Position numbers and translations under genes: made by a program. Source: JBGSYN01 sp964412385 (lineage in GTDB: Bacteria; Pseudomonadota; Alphaproteobacteria; Geminicoccales; Geminicoccaceae). From it: a DNA stretch of 14,085 nt. Positions 7,010 through 14,085 of this stretch are shown here, one piece after another; the first letter of the stretch is position 1; each line of letters begins with the position of its first letter. The stretch is from NCBI GenBank assembly GCA_964412385.1, contig CAYPOV010000097.1:1-14085 (forward strand). Reading direction: 5' to 3'. The notes below the pieces were generated by a model. It was given only the letters and a program-made list of their open reading frames with translations. It did no database searches and was not told the DNA's origin.

Positions 7010-8080
7010 TCAGATAAGCTGTAGGTCGACAAGGGTCTTCGGCATCGGCGCATGGGGAGGAAGAATGCCCTCCCTCCGCGACCAGCCTGATGTCTCGTCA
7101 TACTCGATGAGCGCAGGGTCGAGCTTGCGGAAACCCGGCACTTTGAGCCAAAGCCGCAAGAGATGACGCCTGCGGGCTGGATCGTCGTGATCGACATAGC
7201 CCGTGCGTGAGTGCAGCACCGTGTAGTTATTGGCGAATTGCATATCGCCTTCTTGGAGCTGCATCGGTAGATGCAAATCTTCGCGCATGGTCAGCGCATC
7301 GAGGTAATCGAGAACCTCAGTTTCCTCTCTTGTAAAAGACCGGCCCATTTTGGCGTAGGCGGTCTTGATCGATTGGCGGACATAACGAATGCTAAGCTCG
7401 CCGTCGACATGAGCGAACACTGGAACGAGTTCACTAATCGGCTGCTGAAACGCCGTTTCTTCGCCCCGCCTATCATAGGGGAAACCCTGGTAGAGGAGTG
7501 GCAAATACTCAGGATGCTCGCGCAACACCTCGTTATACATGGCGAGGCCACTCACCAGCGAGGACAGTCCACCCTCTTTGGCCTTCTGCAAGCACAAAAG
7601 GCCGACAACATCGGAGGGATCGCAGTGAAAGGCCAAATGATGATTGGTCTGATAGCCGCGGACATTGACCGCTTCATAGTCAAGCCCGAGGCTTCGAACA
7701 TGGCCGAGGCGATCGCCTTGTGCATTTTGCGACACCCCAACGCCCCAATGCATGCCGATGCCCCAGAACAGCATACCCAACTCGTCTTCGCTGTAGCGAT
7801 GGACAGGCAATCCACGAACCACGGCGAAGCCCCGCCCAGCAATGTCGTGCCACAACAATTGCTTCAAAAACACGCCAAAGGTCCTGAACAAGAAGTCCGC
7901 CCGATTCACTGTTTCGAGTGTGCGACCGCGGCTTCGCAACTGCATCACGACCTCATCGATCTCGTCGAGATCGCGTGCGGACAGCTCATGCAGCCAGGAT
8001 GAGTCGGCCTCCATCTCGGCGCGAGTCCATGCACCAGGCGAGCCAACCGGGTCTTGCAATATGTTTGCTGCAGTCATCAT
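7010..8080 (-). CDS. TauD/TfdA-family Fe(II)/2-oxoglutarate-dependent dioxygenase
   Basis: A 356-residue oxygenase that couples 2-oxoglutarate decarboxylation to hydroxylation of an unknown substrate. The iron triad is H152-x-D154 (FHCDPSD) and H290 (YTVLHSRTGY), with R309 (HLLRLWL) as the likely 2-oxoglutarate anchor; the arrangement is complete, so activity is expected. It is longer than taurine dioxygenases (about 280), with a helical N-terminal segment of about 80 residues. Tandem ATGs at 8080 and 8077 are both usable; GGAG lies just upstream. The in-frame extension to 8233 is basic, low in family resemblance, and crosses the ABC exporter start, so it was not used. Members include taurine, alkylsulfate and 2,4-D oxygenases. 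The adjacent sulfatase makes sulfur-compound degradation plausible, but the substrate cannot be read from sequence. Confidence 0.92.
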   Translation of the reverse strand: MMTAANILQDPVGSPGAWTRAEMEADSSWLHELSARDLDEIDEVVMQLRSRGRTLETVNRADFLFRTFGVFLKQLLWHDIAGRGFAVVRGLPVHRYSEDELGMLFWGIGMHWGVGVSQNAQGDRLGHVRSLGLDYEAVNVRGYQTNHHLAFHCDPSDVVGLLCLQKAKEGGLSSLVSGLAMYNEVLREHPEYLPLLYQGFPYDRRGEETAFQQPISELVPVFAHVDGELSIRYVRQSIKTAYAKMGRSFTREETEVLDYLDALTMREDLHLPMQLQEGDMQFANNYTVLHSRTGYVDHDDPARRRHLLRLWLKVPGFRKLDPALIEYDETSGWSRREGILPPHAPMPKTLVDLQLI

Positions 8081-8126
8081 GGGTCTCCATTGTGGCACGC
8101 GAATTCCTTGGCAAAGAATGACTATG

Positions 8127-8179
8127 AAGCAGTGGCGCACGCAAGATGCTACCCTCAGTCTAACTATGCGCCACTGCTT
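8127..8179. promoter_or_regulatory. 13-bp perfect inverted repeat in the divergent dioxygenase/ABC exporter region
   Basis: AAGCAGTGGCGCA (8127-8139) and its exact reverse complement TGCGCCACTGCTT (8167-8179) flank a 27-bp loop between the divergent starts at 8080 and 8182. The right arm ends two bases before the exporter ATG. It could be a two-site operator for an unidentified regulator or a hairpin that masks translation start. Neither role is proven; no regulator gene adjoins it. Confidence 0.7.
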
Positions 8180-8181
8180 AT

Positions 8182-9981
8182 ATGCCGCGTGATTTGAACG
8201 CTTTGCGAACCGGCCCCCAAGCCAACGAGACACGACATGGCCTCGCCTGGAATCAACTTTGGGGGCTATGGCCCAAGAATGACGCCCGACTGAACCGCCG
8301 TCTTGTGGCGACCATTGTCATGTTGGCCCTTGGTGCGGTGATGATCGCTTGCGTGCCGCTGATCTTCGCGGCGGCGATCGATGGATTTGCCGGTGAGCGG
8401 CAGCTCGTCATAGCTCCCATTGTCATGATCACACTCTATGTGACGATGCAGTGGATCGCCCGTATTTTCAACGAAGCGCGCTGGGCGCTCTACGGGCCGA
8501 TCGAGCAACGGCTGCGCCGCCGTCTCGCCGCTCGAGCGACACGTCATCTGCATGGGCTCTCGCTGCGCTTTCACCTCGACCGTCGAACCGGATCCTTGAG
8601 CCGAATCCTCGAGGCTGGGCTCAATGGCATGCGCGAGTTGCTCTTCGACGCGGTGTTTCTGATTTTGCCACTTCTGGCCGAAGTCCTCTTCGTGACGGTG
8701 ATCATGTTGATCGCTATGCCGCCCATTTTCGCTTTCTGTCTCGTCGTCACCCTCATATTTTATGGCACGGTGCTGATCATCGGATCGGAATGGCTGCGCG
8801 CGCATCAGCGACAGGCGGCACGCGAAGCCTCGTTTGCCCATGGCGAAGCCGTTGACAGCCTGTTGAACTATGAGACCGTCAAATACTTTGGGCGGGAAGA
8901 AGCCGTCGCCGATCGCTATGACAGCGCGCTTGCTAGAGTCGAAGTCCTGACCGTCAAAGCGCTCTCCTATCGATCGCTGCTGGGCTTCGTCCTAGTCACG
9001 ATTATCGCCTGCGGCATGGCAGTGATCCTCCTACTGGCGGGCTCACGCGTCCAATCCGGCACGATGACCCTTGGCGAACTCGTGCTCGTCAATGCCTATC
9101 TCATCCAGCTCATCCGACCGATGGAGCGATTGGGACAGCTCTATCGGTCGATCAAGCAGGCGCTTGTTGATCTCGAACAGTTGGTCGAGGTGCTGTCGAT
9201 CTTACCCGACATCGTCGACCGCCCAGCGGCGAGGCCTCTCGAGCCAGGCCCGGGAGCGATCCGATTCGAGACAGTCGGTTTTGCATATAATCCAGGAGCT
9301 GCGGGCCTCAGTGCCATCGATTTCGAGATCGCGCCGGGGAGCAAGACGGCATTGGTTGGCCCGACCGGTGCCGGCAAATCGACGATCGCCCGGCTCCTGT
9401 TCCGATTCTATGAGCCTTCCAAAGGCCGCATCTTGATTGACGGCCAGGACATTCTCGATGTCACGCAAGCAAGCCTCCGCGCTGCGATCGCCGTGGTTCC
9501 TCAAGATACTGTCCTCTTCAACGACACGCTCGGCTACAATATCGGCTTTGCCCGTGAGAACGCGACTATTTCGGAGATCTTCAAGGCCGCCGAAGCTGCC
9601 GGGCTCGGATCGTTCATCGAAGCGCTCGAGCGCGGTTTGGACACACCTGTTGGCGAGCGGGGCCTGAAGCTTTCGGGCGGCGAAAAGCAACGGGTCGGCA
9701 TTGCCCGTGCTATCCTCAAGGCTCCGCGCATCATCATTCTCGATGAGGCAAGCTCGGCCCTCGACAGTGCCACCGAGCGCGATGTGCAAGCCAGCATAGC
9801 AGCCCGTTGGCACGGCAGAACTCAACTTGTCATCGCGCACCGGCTTTCGACCATCATCGATGCAGACCAGATCATTGTGCTCGACCAGGGCCGGGTTGTT
9901 GAACGCGGCGATCACACCAGCCTCCTCCGACAAGAGGGTCTCTATGCAGACTTGTGGAAGCATCAGGCCGAGCTCGACTAG
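8182..9981 (+). CDS. Atm1/HMT-type (ABCB) ABC exporter, fused permease-ATPase
   Basis: A 599-residue half-transporter with six predicted membrane helices (about 40-320) and one ATPase domain; it should work as a homodimer in the inner membrane. Atm1-family hallmarks are present: YGPIEQRLRRRLA, HLHGLSLRFHLDRRTGSLSR and LLNYETVKYFGRE. The ATPase has Walker A GPTGAGKST (393-401), signature LSGGEKQR (497-504), Walker B IIILDE with E522, and H553 (AHRLST), so it should be active. Characterised bacterial Atm1 proteins export glutathione conjugates or glutathione-bound metals; mitochondrial relatives serve Fe-S/thiol export. No good ribosome site precedes the ATG at 8182, and an inverted-repeat arm sits directly against it. 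Translation may be leaderless, or the start may be a TTG at 8194 or 8203. It is divergent from the dioxygenase and converges on the SRPBCC gene 22 bp away. Export of a product of this locus is inference. Confidence 0.93.
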   Translation: MPRDLNALRTGPQANETRHGLAWNQLWGLWPKNDARLNRRLVATIVMLALGAVMIACVPLIFAAAIDGFAGERQLVIAPIVMITLYVTMQWIARIFNEARWALYGPIEQRLRRRLAARATRHLHGLSLRFHLDRRTGSLSRILEAGLNGMRELLFDAVFLILPLLAEVLFVTVIMLIAMPPIFAFCLVVTLIFYGTVLIIGSEWLRAHQRQAAREASFAHGEAVDSLLNYETVKYFGREEAVADRYDSALARVEVLTVKALSYRSLLGFVLVTIIACGMAVILLLAGSRVQSGTMTLGELVLVNAYLIQLIRPMERLGQLYRSIKQALVDLEQLVEVLSILPDIVDRPAARPLEPGPGAIRFETVGFAYNPGAAGLSAIDFEIAPGSKTALVGPTGAGKSTIARLLFRFYEPSKGRILIDGQDILDVTQASLRAAIAVVPQDTVLFNDTLGYNIGFARENATISEIFKAAEAAGLGSFIEALERGLDTPVGERGLKLSGGEKQRVGIARAILKAPRIIILDEASSALDSATERDVQASIAARWHGRTQLVIAHRLSTIIDADQIIVLDQGRVVERGDHTSLLRQEGLYADLWKHQAELD

Positions 9982-10003
9982 CGCGGCCACACCTCACCGA
10001 ACC

Positions 10004-10609
10004 TTAGGCAGTCTTCAGATCCGCGTTGATATGCCCGAACTTCTTGCGGATGGCGCGGCCGAGTTGAAACCGCGCCCAAGGACGAAAGAAGAAGCGCACG
10101 GTCGAACTAATTCCCGCCATACGGATCGTGGCGACGGTAAGGCGGATTTCGGTACGCTCACCGCCTTGACTGCTCAATTCGATGGTTTGTTGATGATTGG
10201 GCGTCCGCTTGGAGCCCTCGGCATCACTGATATTGAGCTCGGCCAAGACCTGACGCTCGTTCGTCACCCAATCGGTGATCACACCCACAAAGCGCTGGTC
10301 CTTCATGGGCCACGGGATAATCGGATGGTTGGTGTGGATCATCTCGAAGAAGCTGCCGACGTGACCACCTTCTGGCGGATCGATAAGGGCATTGTGAAAC
10401 GCGTCAGCCTCCCAATGCTTCACGGTGCCGATCGCCTGCCAAACTCTATCGATCGGATAATTCACGACAATCGAAAGGCTTTTCATCGTCTCGAGCGCCG
10501 GATTGTCGGTGACGCGTTCATGCGCGAGACGCAACCAATCTTCGGCTGACAAGGACAGATCTCGTGTGGGCTGCAAAGTCTCCGCACTCTGAGGAGCGTC
10601 ATTCGCCAT
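10004..10609 (-). CDS. SRPBCC (START/Bet v 1-like) domain protein
   Basis: A 201-residue soluble protein with an N-terminal tail of about 40 residues and a helix-grip domain starting at MKSLSIVVNYPIDRVWQAI, the typical SRPBCC opening strand and helix. Such domains hold hydrophobic ligands in a deep pocket and serve as lipid carriers, cyclases or hydrolases. The C-terminal helix (FFFRPWARFQLGRAIRKKF) is basic and aromatic and might touch membranes. The start at 10609 is supported by GGAGAG nine bases upstream; the frame is open to 10759, but that part reads as leader. It is divergent from the GMC oxidoreductase (143 bp apart), so they may share control. Exact function is not recognisable. Confidence 0.75.
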   Translation of the reverse strand: MANDAPQSAETLQPTRDLSLSAEDWLRLAHERVTDNPALETMKSLSIVVNYPIDRVWQAIGTVKHWEADAFHNALIDPPEGGHVGSFFEMIHTNHPIIPWPMKDQRFVGVITDWVTNERQVLAELNISDAEGSKRTPNHQQTIELSSQGGERTEIRLTVATIRMAGISSTVRFFFRPWARFQLGRAIRKKFGHINADLKTA

Positions 10610-10752
10610 GGGTTTGTTCTCTCCGTCCTTGGGGTCACATTCCATGCTTGGCGAAGTAGTTAGCTTGCGCTCGCGATCCATAGGCTTGACTTGCACAACT
10701 GGCCGCAGTCGGAAGTTTGTGCCAAATCCCGCGCGCAACCTGTGGAGACGAA

Positions 10753-12345
10753 ATGACAATCGAGGATTTCAGCCAAACCTCGACACTTGGCGACGGTCAG
10801 TTCGACGTGGCGATCATTGGGGCAGGTGCGGCTGGCATCACCCTGGCGCTTGAGCTGGAGAAATCCGGTTTTTCAGTCTGTCTCTTGGAAGGAGGCGACG
10901 AGGCACCAAACCCCGAGGCCCAAGCCCTCTATGACATGGAGTATACCGGCTACCCGCATCGCGAGAACTACCACCCTCGCGTGCGCGTCCTCGGCGGCAG
11001 CACCTCGATCTGGGCTGGACGCAGCATGTTGCTTCAGCCGACGGATTTCACGCGCGACTGGCCGATCGGCCCGAGCGAGATCGAGCCCTATCTTGACGCC
11101 GCCGCAAACTATCTCGAGCTTCCGTCGCTCGATAGCTTCACTATCGATTCCCACCACGGTCGGGTGACCGCCGCCGAAAAAGCCTTGATCGACAGCGACG
11201 ATCTTGCACCCGCGCTCTCCACTTGGGCGGTCAAGCCTCAACGCTTTAGCAGGCGGTTTCGGCGTGCTCTCGAACGTTCTCAAAACGTGGCACTTGTTAT
11301 AAACGCCAACGTGACGCGGCTGATGACCAATCAAGAGGGCACGTCTCTCGACAAGATCGAAATTCGAGCGCTCAACGGTAATCAGGCCACGCTTCGAGCC
11401 AAAACCTACGTCCTCGCATGCGGCGGTATCGAGACGGCGAGGGTGCTGCTTGCCTCACCCGGCAAGAGCGGCAACGGCATTGGCAACGGCAGCGATCATG
11501 TCGGCCGGTACTTCATGGATCATCCGCGGGCGGTCCATGGAAGGGCGATCGTCAAGCCATCAGCCAAGCTCAATCTTGCCCGAGGACTCCCGATCGCCCA
11601 CGGCAAGGTGCAACTGGGCTTTCGGTTCAGCGACGACAAAATCCGCCGTGATGGCCTTCTCAACCATTATTGCACATTCGAAGAAGAGGCCTCTGGTTAC
11701 GTACAACAAACCTACCAGCCTTTCGTCGAAGTGATGAAGGTGGTCATGCGCAAGGGCCATGCTGGCAGCCGTCTCAATCTCGCCAAGGCTTTCAAAACCA
11801 AGGCCACAGAAGGTTTCGTCTACCTGCTTTCGCCCAAGGAGATTCTGCCCCATTGGGCCTATCGCCTCTTGACTGCGGCACGCCGCGCGATCCCGCAGAA
11901 GCCTCGAGAGAAGCGGTACGCCATCGTCTATTTTTGCGAGCAGCCGCCCGAAGCCGAAAGCCGTATCAGTCTCAGCCAAGAGCTCGATGCGATAGGCGTT
12001 CCGCGCGTTCGCTTCAATTGGCACATACCAGAGACAACCGAGGACCATATTCGAGCACTGGAAGCGAGCCTCGATATCGCCATGCGCAAGAATGGCATCG
12101 GAGAAATCATCAAGGGCGAGGGGCCGGTCAGTTATGTCGACGCCTCGCACCATCTCGGTACGGCGCGCATGTCGACAAAGGCTGAGGACGGCGTGGTCGA
12201 CCGTCATTGTCGCGTCCATGAAATCGACAATCTCTTCATTGCCGGAAGTGCGGTCTTTCCAACCGGCGGCCATGCCAACCCGACATTGACGCTTCTCGCT
12301 CTCACGTTGAGACTTGCCGACTTTCTCAAGGCACGAACGATTTAA
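10753..12345 (+). CDS. GMC-family FAD-dependent oxidoreductase
   Basis: A 530-residue flavoenzyme of the glucose-methanol-choline family, which oxidises an alcohol or related group on an organic substrate. The N-terminal dinucleotide fold has GAGAAG at 23-28 and E46 after the second strand (LLEGG). RVLGGSTSIWAGRSM is the second FAD-contact motif, and ACGGIETARVLL is the typical central motif. The C-terminal catalytic region has H466/H467 in SHHLGTARM and an FPTGGHANPTLT motif with H507 and N509; the general base is probably one of the SHHLGTARM histidines. No signal peptide, and no sequence typical of a membrane-anchored gluconate subunit pair. The start at 10753 follows GGAGACGAA; the frame opens at 10717 but without a ribosome site. 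Substrate unknown. Neighbouring SRPBCC and dioxygenase genes suggest a bulky hydrophobic substrate; this is inference. Confidence 0.92.
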   Translation: MTIEDFSQTSTLGDGQFDVAIIGAGAAGITLALELEKSGFSVCLLEGGDEAPNPEAQALYDMEYTGYPHRENYHPRVRVLGGSTSIWAGRSMLLQPTDFTRDWPIGPSEIEPYLDAAANYLELPSLDSFTIDSHHGRVTAAEKALIDSDDLAPALSTWAVKPQRFSRRFRRALERSQNVALVINANVTRLMTNQEGTSLDKIEIRALNGNQATLRAKTYVLACGGIETARVLLASPGKSGNGIGNGSDHVGRYFMDHPRAVHGRAIVKPSAKLNLARGLPIAHGKVQLGFRFSDDKIRRDGLLNHYCTFEEEASGYVQQTYQPFVEVMKVVMRKGHAGSRLNLAKAFKTKATEGFVYLLSPKEILPHWAYRLLTAARRAIPQKPREKRYAIVYFCEQPPEAESRISLSQELDAIGVPRVRFNWHIPETTEDHIRALEASLDIAMRKNGIGEIIKGEGPVSYVDASHHLGTARMSTKAEDGVVDRHCRVHEIDNLFIAGSAVFPTGGHANPTLTLLALTLRLADFLKARTI

Positions 12346-12420
12346 GTGACTTCAACAATGTGATTTGCGTCAGGCCGGTACAAAAGTCAGACTATCGGTA
12401 TGGGGACTTCGGAGGCAAAA

Positions 12421-13059
12421 ATGATTGATTGGTATGTAGAAGGCAAATCCTTCGGCAACTGCAATTGCTCCTATGGTTGCCCTTGCCAATTTGAGGCCCT
12501 TCCGACGCATGGCCACTGCCGTGGTTTTGAAGTTCACCGGATTGATAAAGGACATTTTGGCAGCACGGATTTGTCGGGGCTCAAAATCGCTGTCTTTTAC
12601 GCTTGGCCTGGACCCATCTTCGAAGGCAAAGGCGAGTTGCAGATTGTCATCGACGAGCGTGCCGATGAGGCTCAGCGGAATGCGCTGGACACAATTTTGC
12701 GGGGCAAGGAGACCGAAGAGGCGGCAACCCATTGGTGGGTTTTTCATGCCATGTCGGAAACCACCCACCCAACGCTTTTCAAGCCTATCGAGCTTGATAT
12801 CGATATTGATGCACGACGAGCCAAGGCGGTGATACCCGGCGTTGTGGAATCGGCAGGCCGCCCGATAACGCCGCCGCATTCCGATGAGGAACATCGTGTG
12901 CGCATTGATATCCCGAATGGAATCGAGTTCGAGTTCGCCGAAATCGGCAGCGCCAGTACCAAAACCGGCAGCGATCTCGCCATCAATCTCGAATTGTCGG
13001 ACAGCTATGGACAGTTCAACAAATTGCGTCATGGCGGCAGCGGCGTCGTTAAGCACTGA
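12421..13059 (+). CDS. DUF1326 family protein with CxCxxxCxC cluster
   Basis: A 212-residue DUF1326 protein of unknown function. The N-terminus has a dense cysteine cluster, C14, C16, C20, C22 and C33 (FGNCNCSYGCPCQFE, then GHC), looking like a soft-metal or iron-sulfur site. The rest is beta-rich and acidic with a THWWVFHAMSET segment near 100-115. No signal peptide or membrane helix. The start at 12421 is set by GGAGG at 12411-12415; an upstream in-frame ATG at 12400 lacks one. It precedes the DUF2182 membrane protein by 11 bp; DUF1326 and DUF2182 genes occur as neighbours in many proteobacteria, so the two likely act together, perhaps passing a metal between cytosol and membrane. Also 75 bp after the GMC gene on the same strand, so read-through is possible. 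Confidence 0.88.
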   Translation: MIDWYVEGKSFGNCNCSYGCPCQFEALPTHGHCRGFEVHRIDKGHFGSTDLSGLKIAVFYAWPGPIFEGKGELQIVIDERADEAQRNALDTILRGKETEEAATHWWVFHAMSETTHPTLFKPIELDIDIDARRAKAVIPGVVESAGRPITPPHSDEEHRVRIDIPNGIEFEFAEIGSASTKTGSDLAINLELSDSYGQFNKLRHGGSGVVKH

Positions 13060-13070
13060 CGCGCCTCACA

Positions 13071-13931
13071 ATGTCAGCGATTGAGGCGACGCTGCGGCGA
13101 GACCGGCACATCACTATCGCTTTGTTGGTTTTCGTTTGTATTGTGGGCTGGCTATACACGCTTTTTGGCGTGGGTATGTCGATGACGGCTTTTGAGATGA
13201 CCGATTGGCCCTGGTCATCGGTTTCCATGCCTTCCGGCACCATGGAAATGTCGAATACCATGGAAATGTCGACTATGATGGCGATGGAGCCACAACCCTG
13301 GTCGCTCGGTTACAGCTTGCTCCTGCTCGGCATGTGGTGGTTCATGATGGTAGCGATGATGCTGCCAAGTGCCACGCCGACCGTGCTTCTCGCCGCTGCC
13401 ATCAATCGGCGATCGACGGCAGAGACGCCGCCATTCGGCCCTGTCGCGAGTTTCGTCACGGGCTACCTCGGAATCTGGCTAATCTTCTCGACTATCGCCG
13501 TTTTCGCTCAAATGGGTCTCACGAGATCGGGGCAATTATCCGGCATGATGACCGTGACGAGCTATTGGTTGTCGGCGTTATTGCTGATCGCGGCGGGGAT
13601 TTGGCAGTGGACGCCCCTGAAACAGGCCTGCCTGCGCTACTGCCGATCGCCACTGGATTTCTTGCTTAAAGCTCGAGGCAAGGGTGTTGCGGGCGCTTTT
13701 CGTACGGGTCTTGAGCATGGTGCTTACTGCCTTGGCTGCTGCTGGTTTCTCATGGCCTTGCTGTTTGTCGGCGGAATCATGAACGTGTTTTGGATTGTCG
13801 GTTTGGCAATCGTCGTCTTGGTCGAGAAAGTGGCGCGTTTCGGGGTTGGATTCGGAAAGATGGTCGGGGTCATCTTGGTGATCGCCGGGCTCTTGATGCT
13901 TGCGAAGGAGCTTCCACAGAATTGCTGCTGA
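13071..13931 (+). CDS. DUF2182 predicted metal-binding integral membrane protein
   Basis: A 286-residue inner-membrane protein of the DUF2182 family. Helices by eye: 14-34, 78-98, 125-147, 162-180, 218-240 and 240-278 (the last perhaps two). Between the first and second helix is a methionine-rich loop (36-72) with eleven Met, including TMEMSNTMEMSTMMAM. Further candidate metal ligands are the Met-rich MWWFMMVAMMLP helix (88-99), the WQWTPLKQACLRYC block (178-191) and H216, C220, C223, C224 in HGAYCLGCCW. The protein ends in CC. Clustered Met and Cys favour a soft metal such as copper, as inference only. No clear ribosome site precedes ATG 13071; coupling to the DUF1326 stop 11 bp upstream is likely. 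Confidence 0.9.
   Translation: MSAIEATLRRDRHITIALLVFVCIVGWLYTLFGVGMSMTAFEMTDWPWSSVSMPSGTMEMSNTMEMSTMMAMEPQPWSLGYSLLLLGMWWFMMVAMMLPSATPTVLLAAAINRRSTAETPPFGPVASFVTGYLGIWLIFSTIAVFAQMGLTRSGQLSGMMTVTSYWLSALLLIAAGIWQWTPLKQACLRYCRSPLDFLLKARGKGVAGAFRTGLEHGAYCLGCCWFLMALLFVGGIMNVFWIVGLAIVVLVEKVARFGVGFGKMVGVILVIAGLLMLAKELPQNCC
13239..13272 (+). repeat. Two 16-bp direct repeats, period 18 bp, in the Met-rich loop of DUF2182
   Basis: ACCATGGAAATGTCGA occurs at 13239-13254 and again at 13257-13272, encoding TMEMS twice. In-frame duplication has apparently enlarged the methionine-rich loop. Confidence 0.85.
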
Positions 13932-13994
13932 GTGGCAGAAGAGGCGAACTCTTGATTCAAGCTCGTAGGATATAGGTATAAAAACATTTATTTG

Positions 13995-14024
13995 TTGCAT
14001 GAGTTGATAATATATGACTATAAT
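13995..14024 (+). promoter_or_regulatory. Candidate promoter in an AT-rich stretch before the right-edge gene
   Basis: A perfect TATAAT (14019-14024) lies 18 bp after TTGCAT (13995-14000), which matches the -35 consensus only partly. The region about 13955-14045 is far richer in A and T than anything else in the window. It probably drives the gene starting at 14063. Confidence 0.45.
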
Positions 14025-14062
14025 CTAGATAGATTGATTTTTGTCCATTCAGGGAACCTAGA

Positions 14063-14085
14063 ATGCCTACAAACCCCTCTACTGC
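14063..14085 (+). CDS. Start of an unidentified gene (5' end only)
   Basis: ATG at 14063 follows AGGGAA (14051-14056) at good ribosome-site spacing and lies 38 bp after a TATAAT box. Only seven codons (MPTNPST) are visible before the window ends, so nothing can be said of its product. Confidence 0.4.

Noticed and set aside
7271..8002. 243-codon plus-strand frame opposite the dioxygenase
   Set aside because: Antisense shadow; the minus strand encodes a complete oxygenase with all catalytic residues.
9202..9990. 262-codon minus-strand frame opposite the ABC exporter ATPase domain
   Set aside because: Antisense shadow of a gene with all ABC motifs; no domain recognised in it.
10690..10735. Imperfect inverted repeat (TTGCACAAC / GTTTGTGCCAA) between the SRPBCC and GMC genes
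   Set aside because: The arms match only after a gap, which is close to chance for this length.
11560..12273. 237-codon minus-strand frame opposite the GMC oxidoreductase
   Set aside because: Antisense shadow; the GMC gene is intact and has family motifs at both ends.
12370..13056. 228-codon minus-strand frame opposite DUF1326
   Set aside because: Antisense of a well-recognised gene with a good ribosome site; no family resemblance of its own.

Overview
The window looks like an accessory region of an alphaproteobacterial chromosome. The evidence is the moderately high GC content, protein sequences typical of that class (the Zur/ZnuA/COG0523 set, a class III alcohol dehydrogenase, an Atm1-type ABC exporter), and an alphaproteobacterial-type Zur palindrome. 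Genus cannot be fixed from the sequence. I see no rRNA, tRNA, insertion sequence, phage gene or CRISPR array.

Left block, about 1-4514, minus strand: a zinc-starvation locus read right to left. It runs zur (4467-4066), znuA (3750-2725), a COG0523/ZigA-type GTPase (2710-1493), a DUF1826 gene that overlaps the GTPase stop as ATGA (1496-843), and, 25 bp further on, a class III alcohol dehydrogenase (817 to beyond the left edge). A perfect 18-bp palindrome, GTTATGTTATAACATAAC (4497-4514), just upstream of zur is a strong candidate Zur operator. The ABC partners znuB and znuC are absent. The most interesting point is that the dehydrogenase keeps every catalytic-zinc ligand but has lost two of the four cysteines of the structural zinc site. 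It may therefore be a zinc-sparing version of glutathione-dependent formaldehyde dehydrogenase made under zinc limitation.

Middle block, about 4515-12345: a catabolic and transport group of unknown substrate. A large cytoplasmic-looking type I sulfatase (+) converges on a TauD/TfdA-family Fe(II)/2-oxoglutarate dioxygenase (-). The dioxygenase is transcribed divergently from an Atm1/HMT-type ABC exporter (+), and a 13-bp perfect inverted repeat lies in the shared promoter region. The exporter converges on an SRPBCC-domain protein (-), which is divergent from a GMC-family FAD oxidoreductase (+). The alternating orientations argue against one operon. The enzyme set suggests turnover or detoxification of a sulfated or otherwise hydrophobic small molecule, but that is inference.

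Right block, about 12421-13931, plus strand: a DUF1326 protein with a CxCxxxCxC cluster and, 11 bp downstream, a DUF2182 membrane protein with a methionine-rich extramembrane loop and an HGxxCxGCC motif. They form a probable metal-handling pair. After this the sequence becomes strikingly AT-rich (about 13955-14045), with a TATAAT promoter candidate and the first codons of another gene at the right edge.
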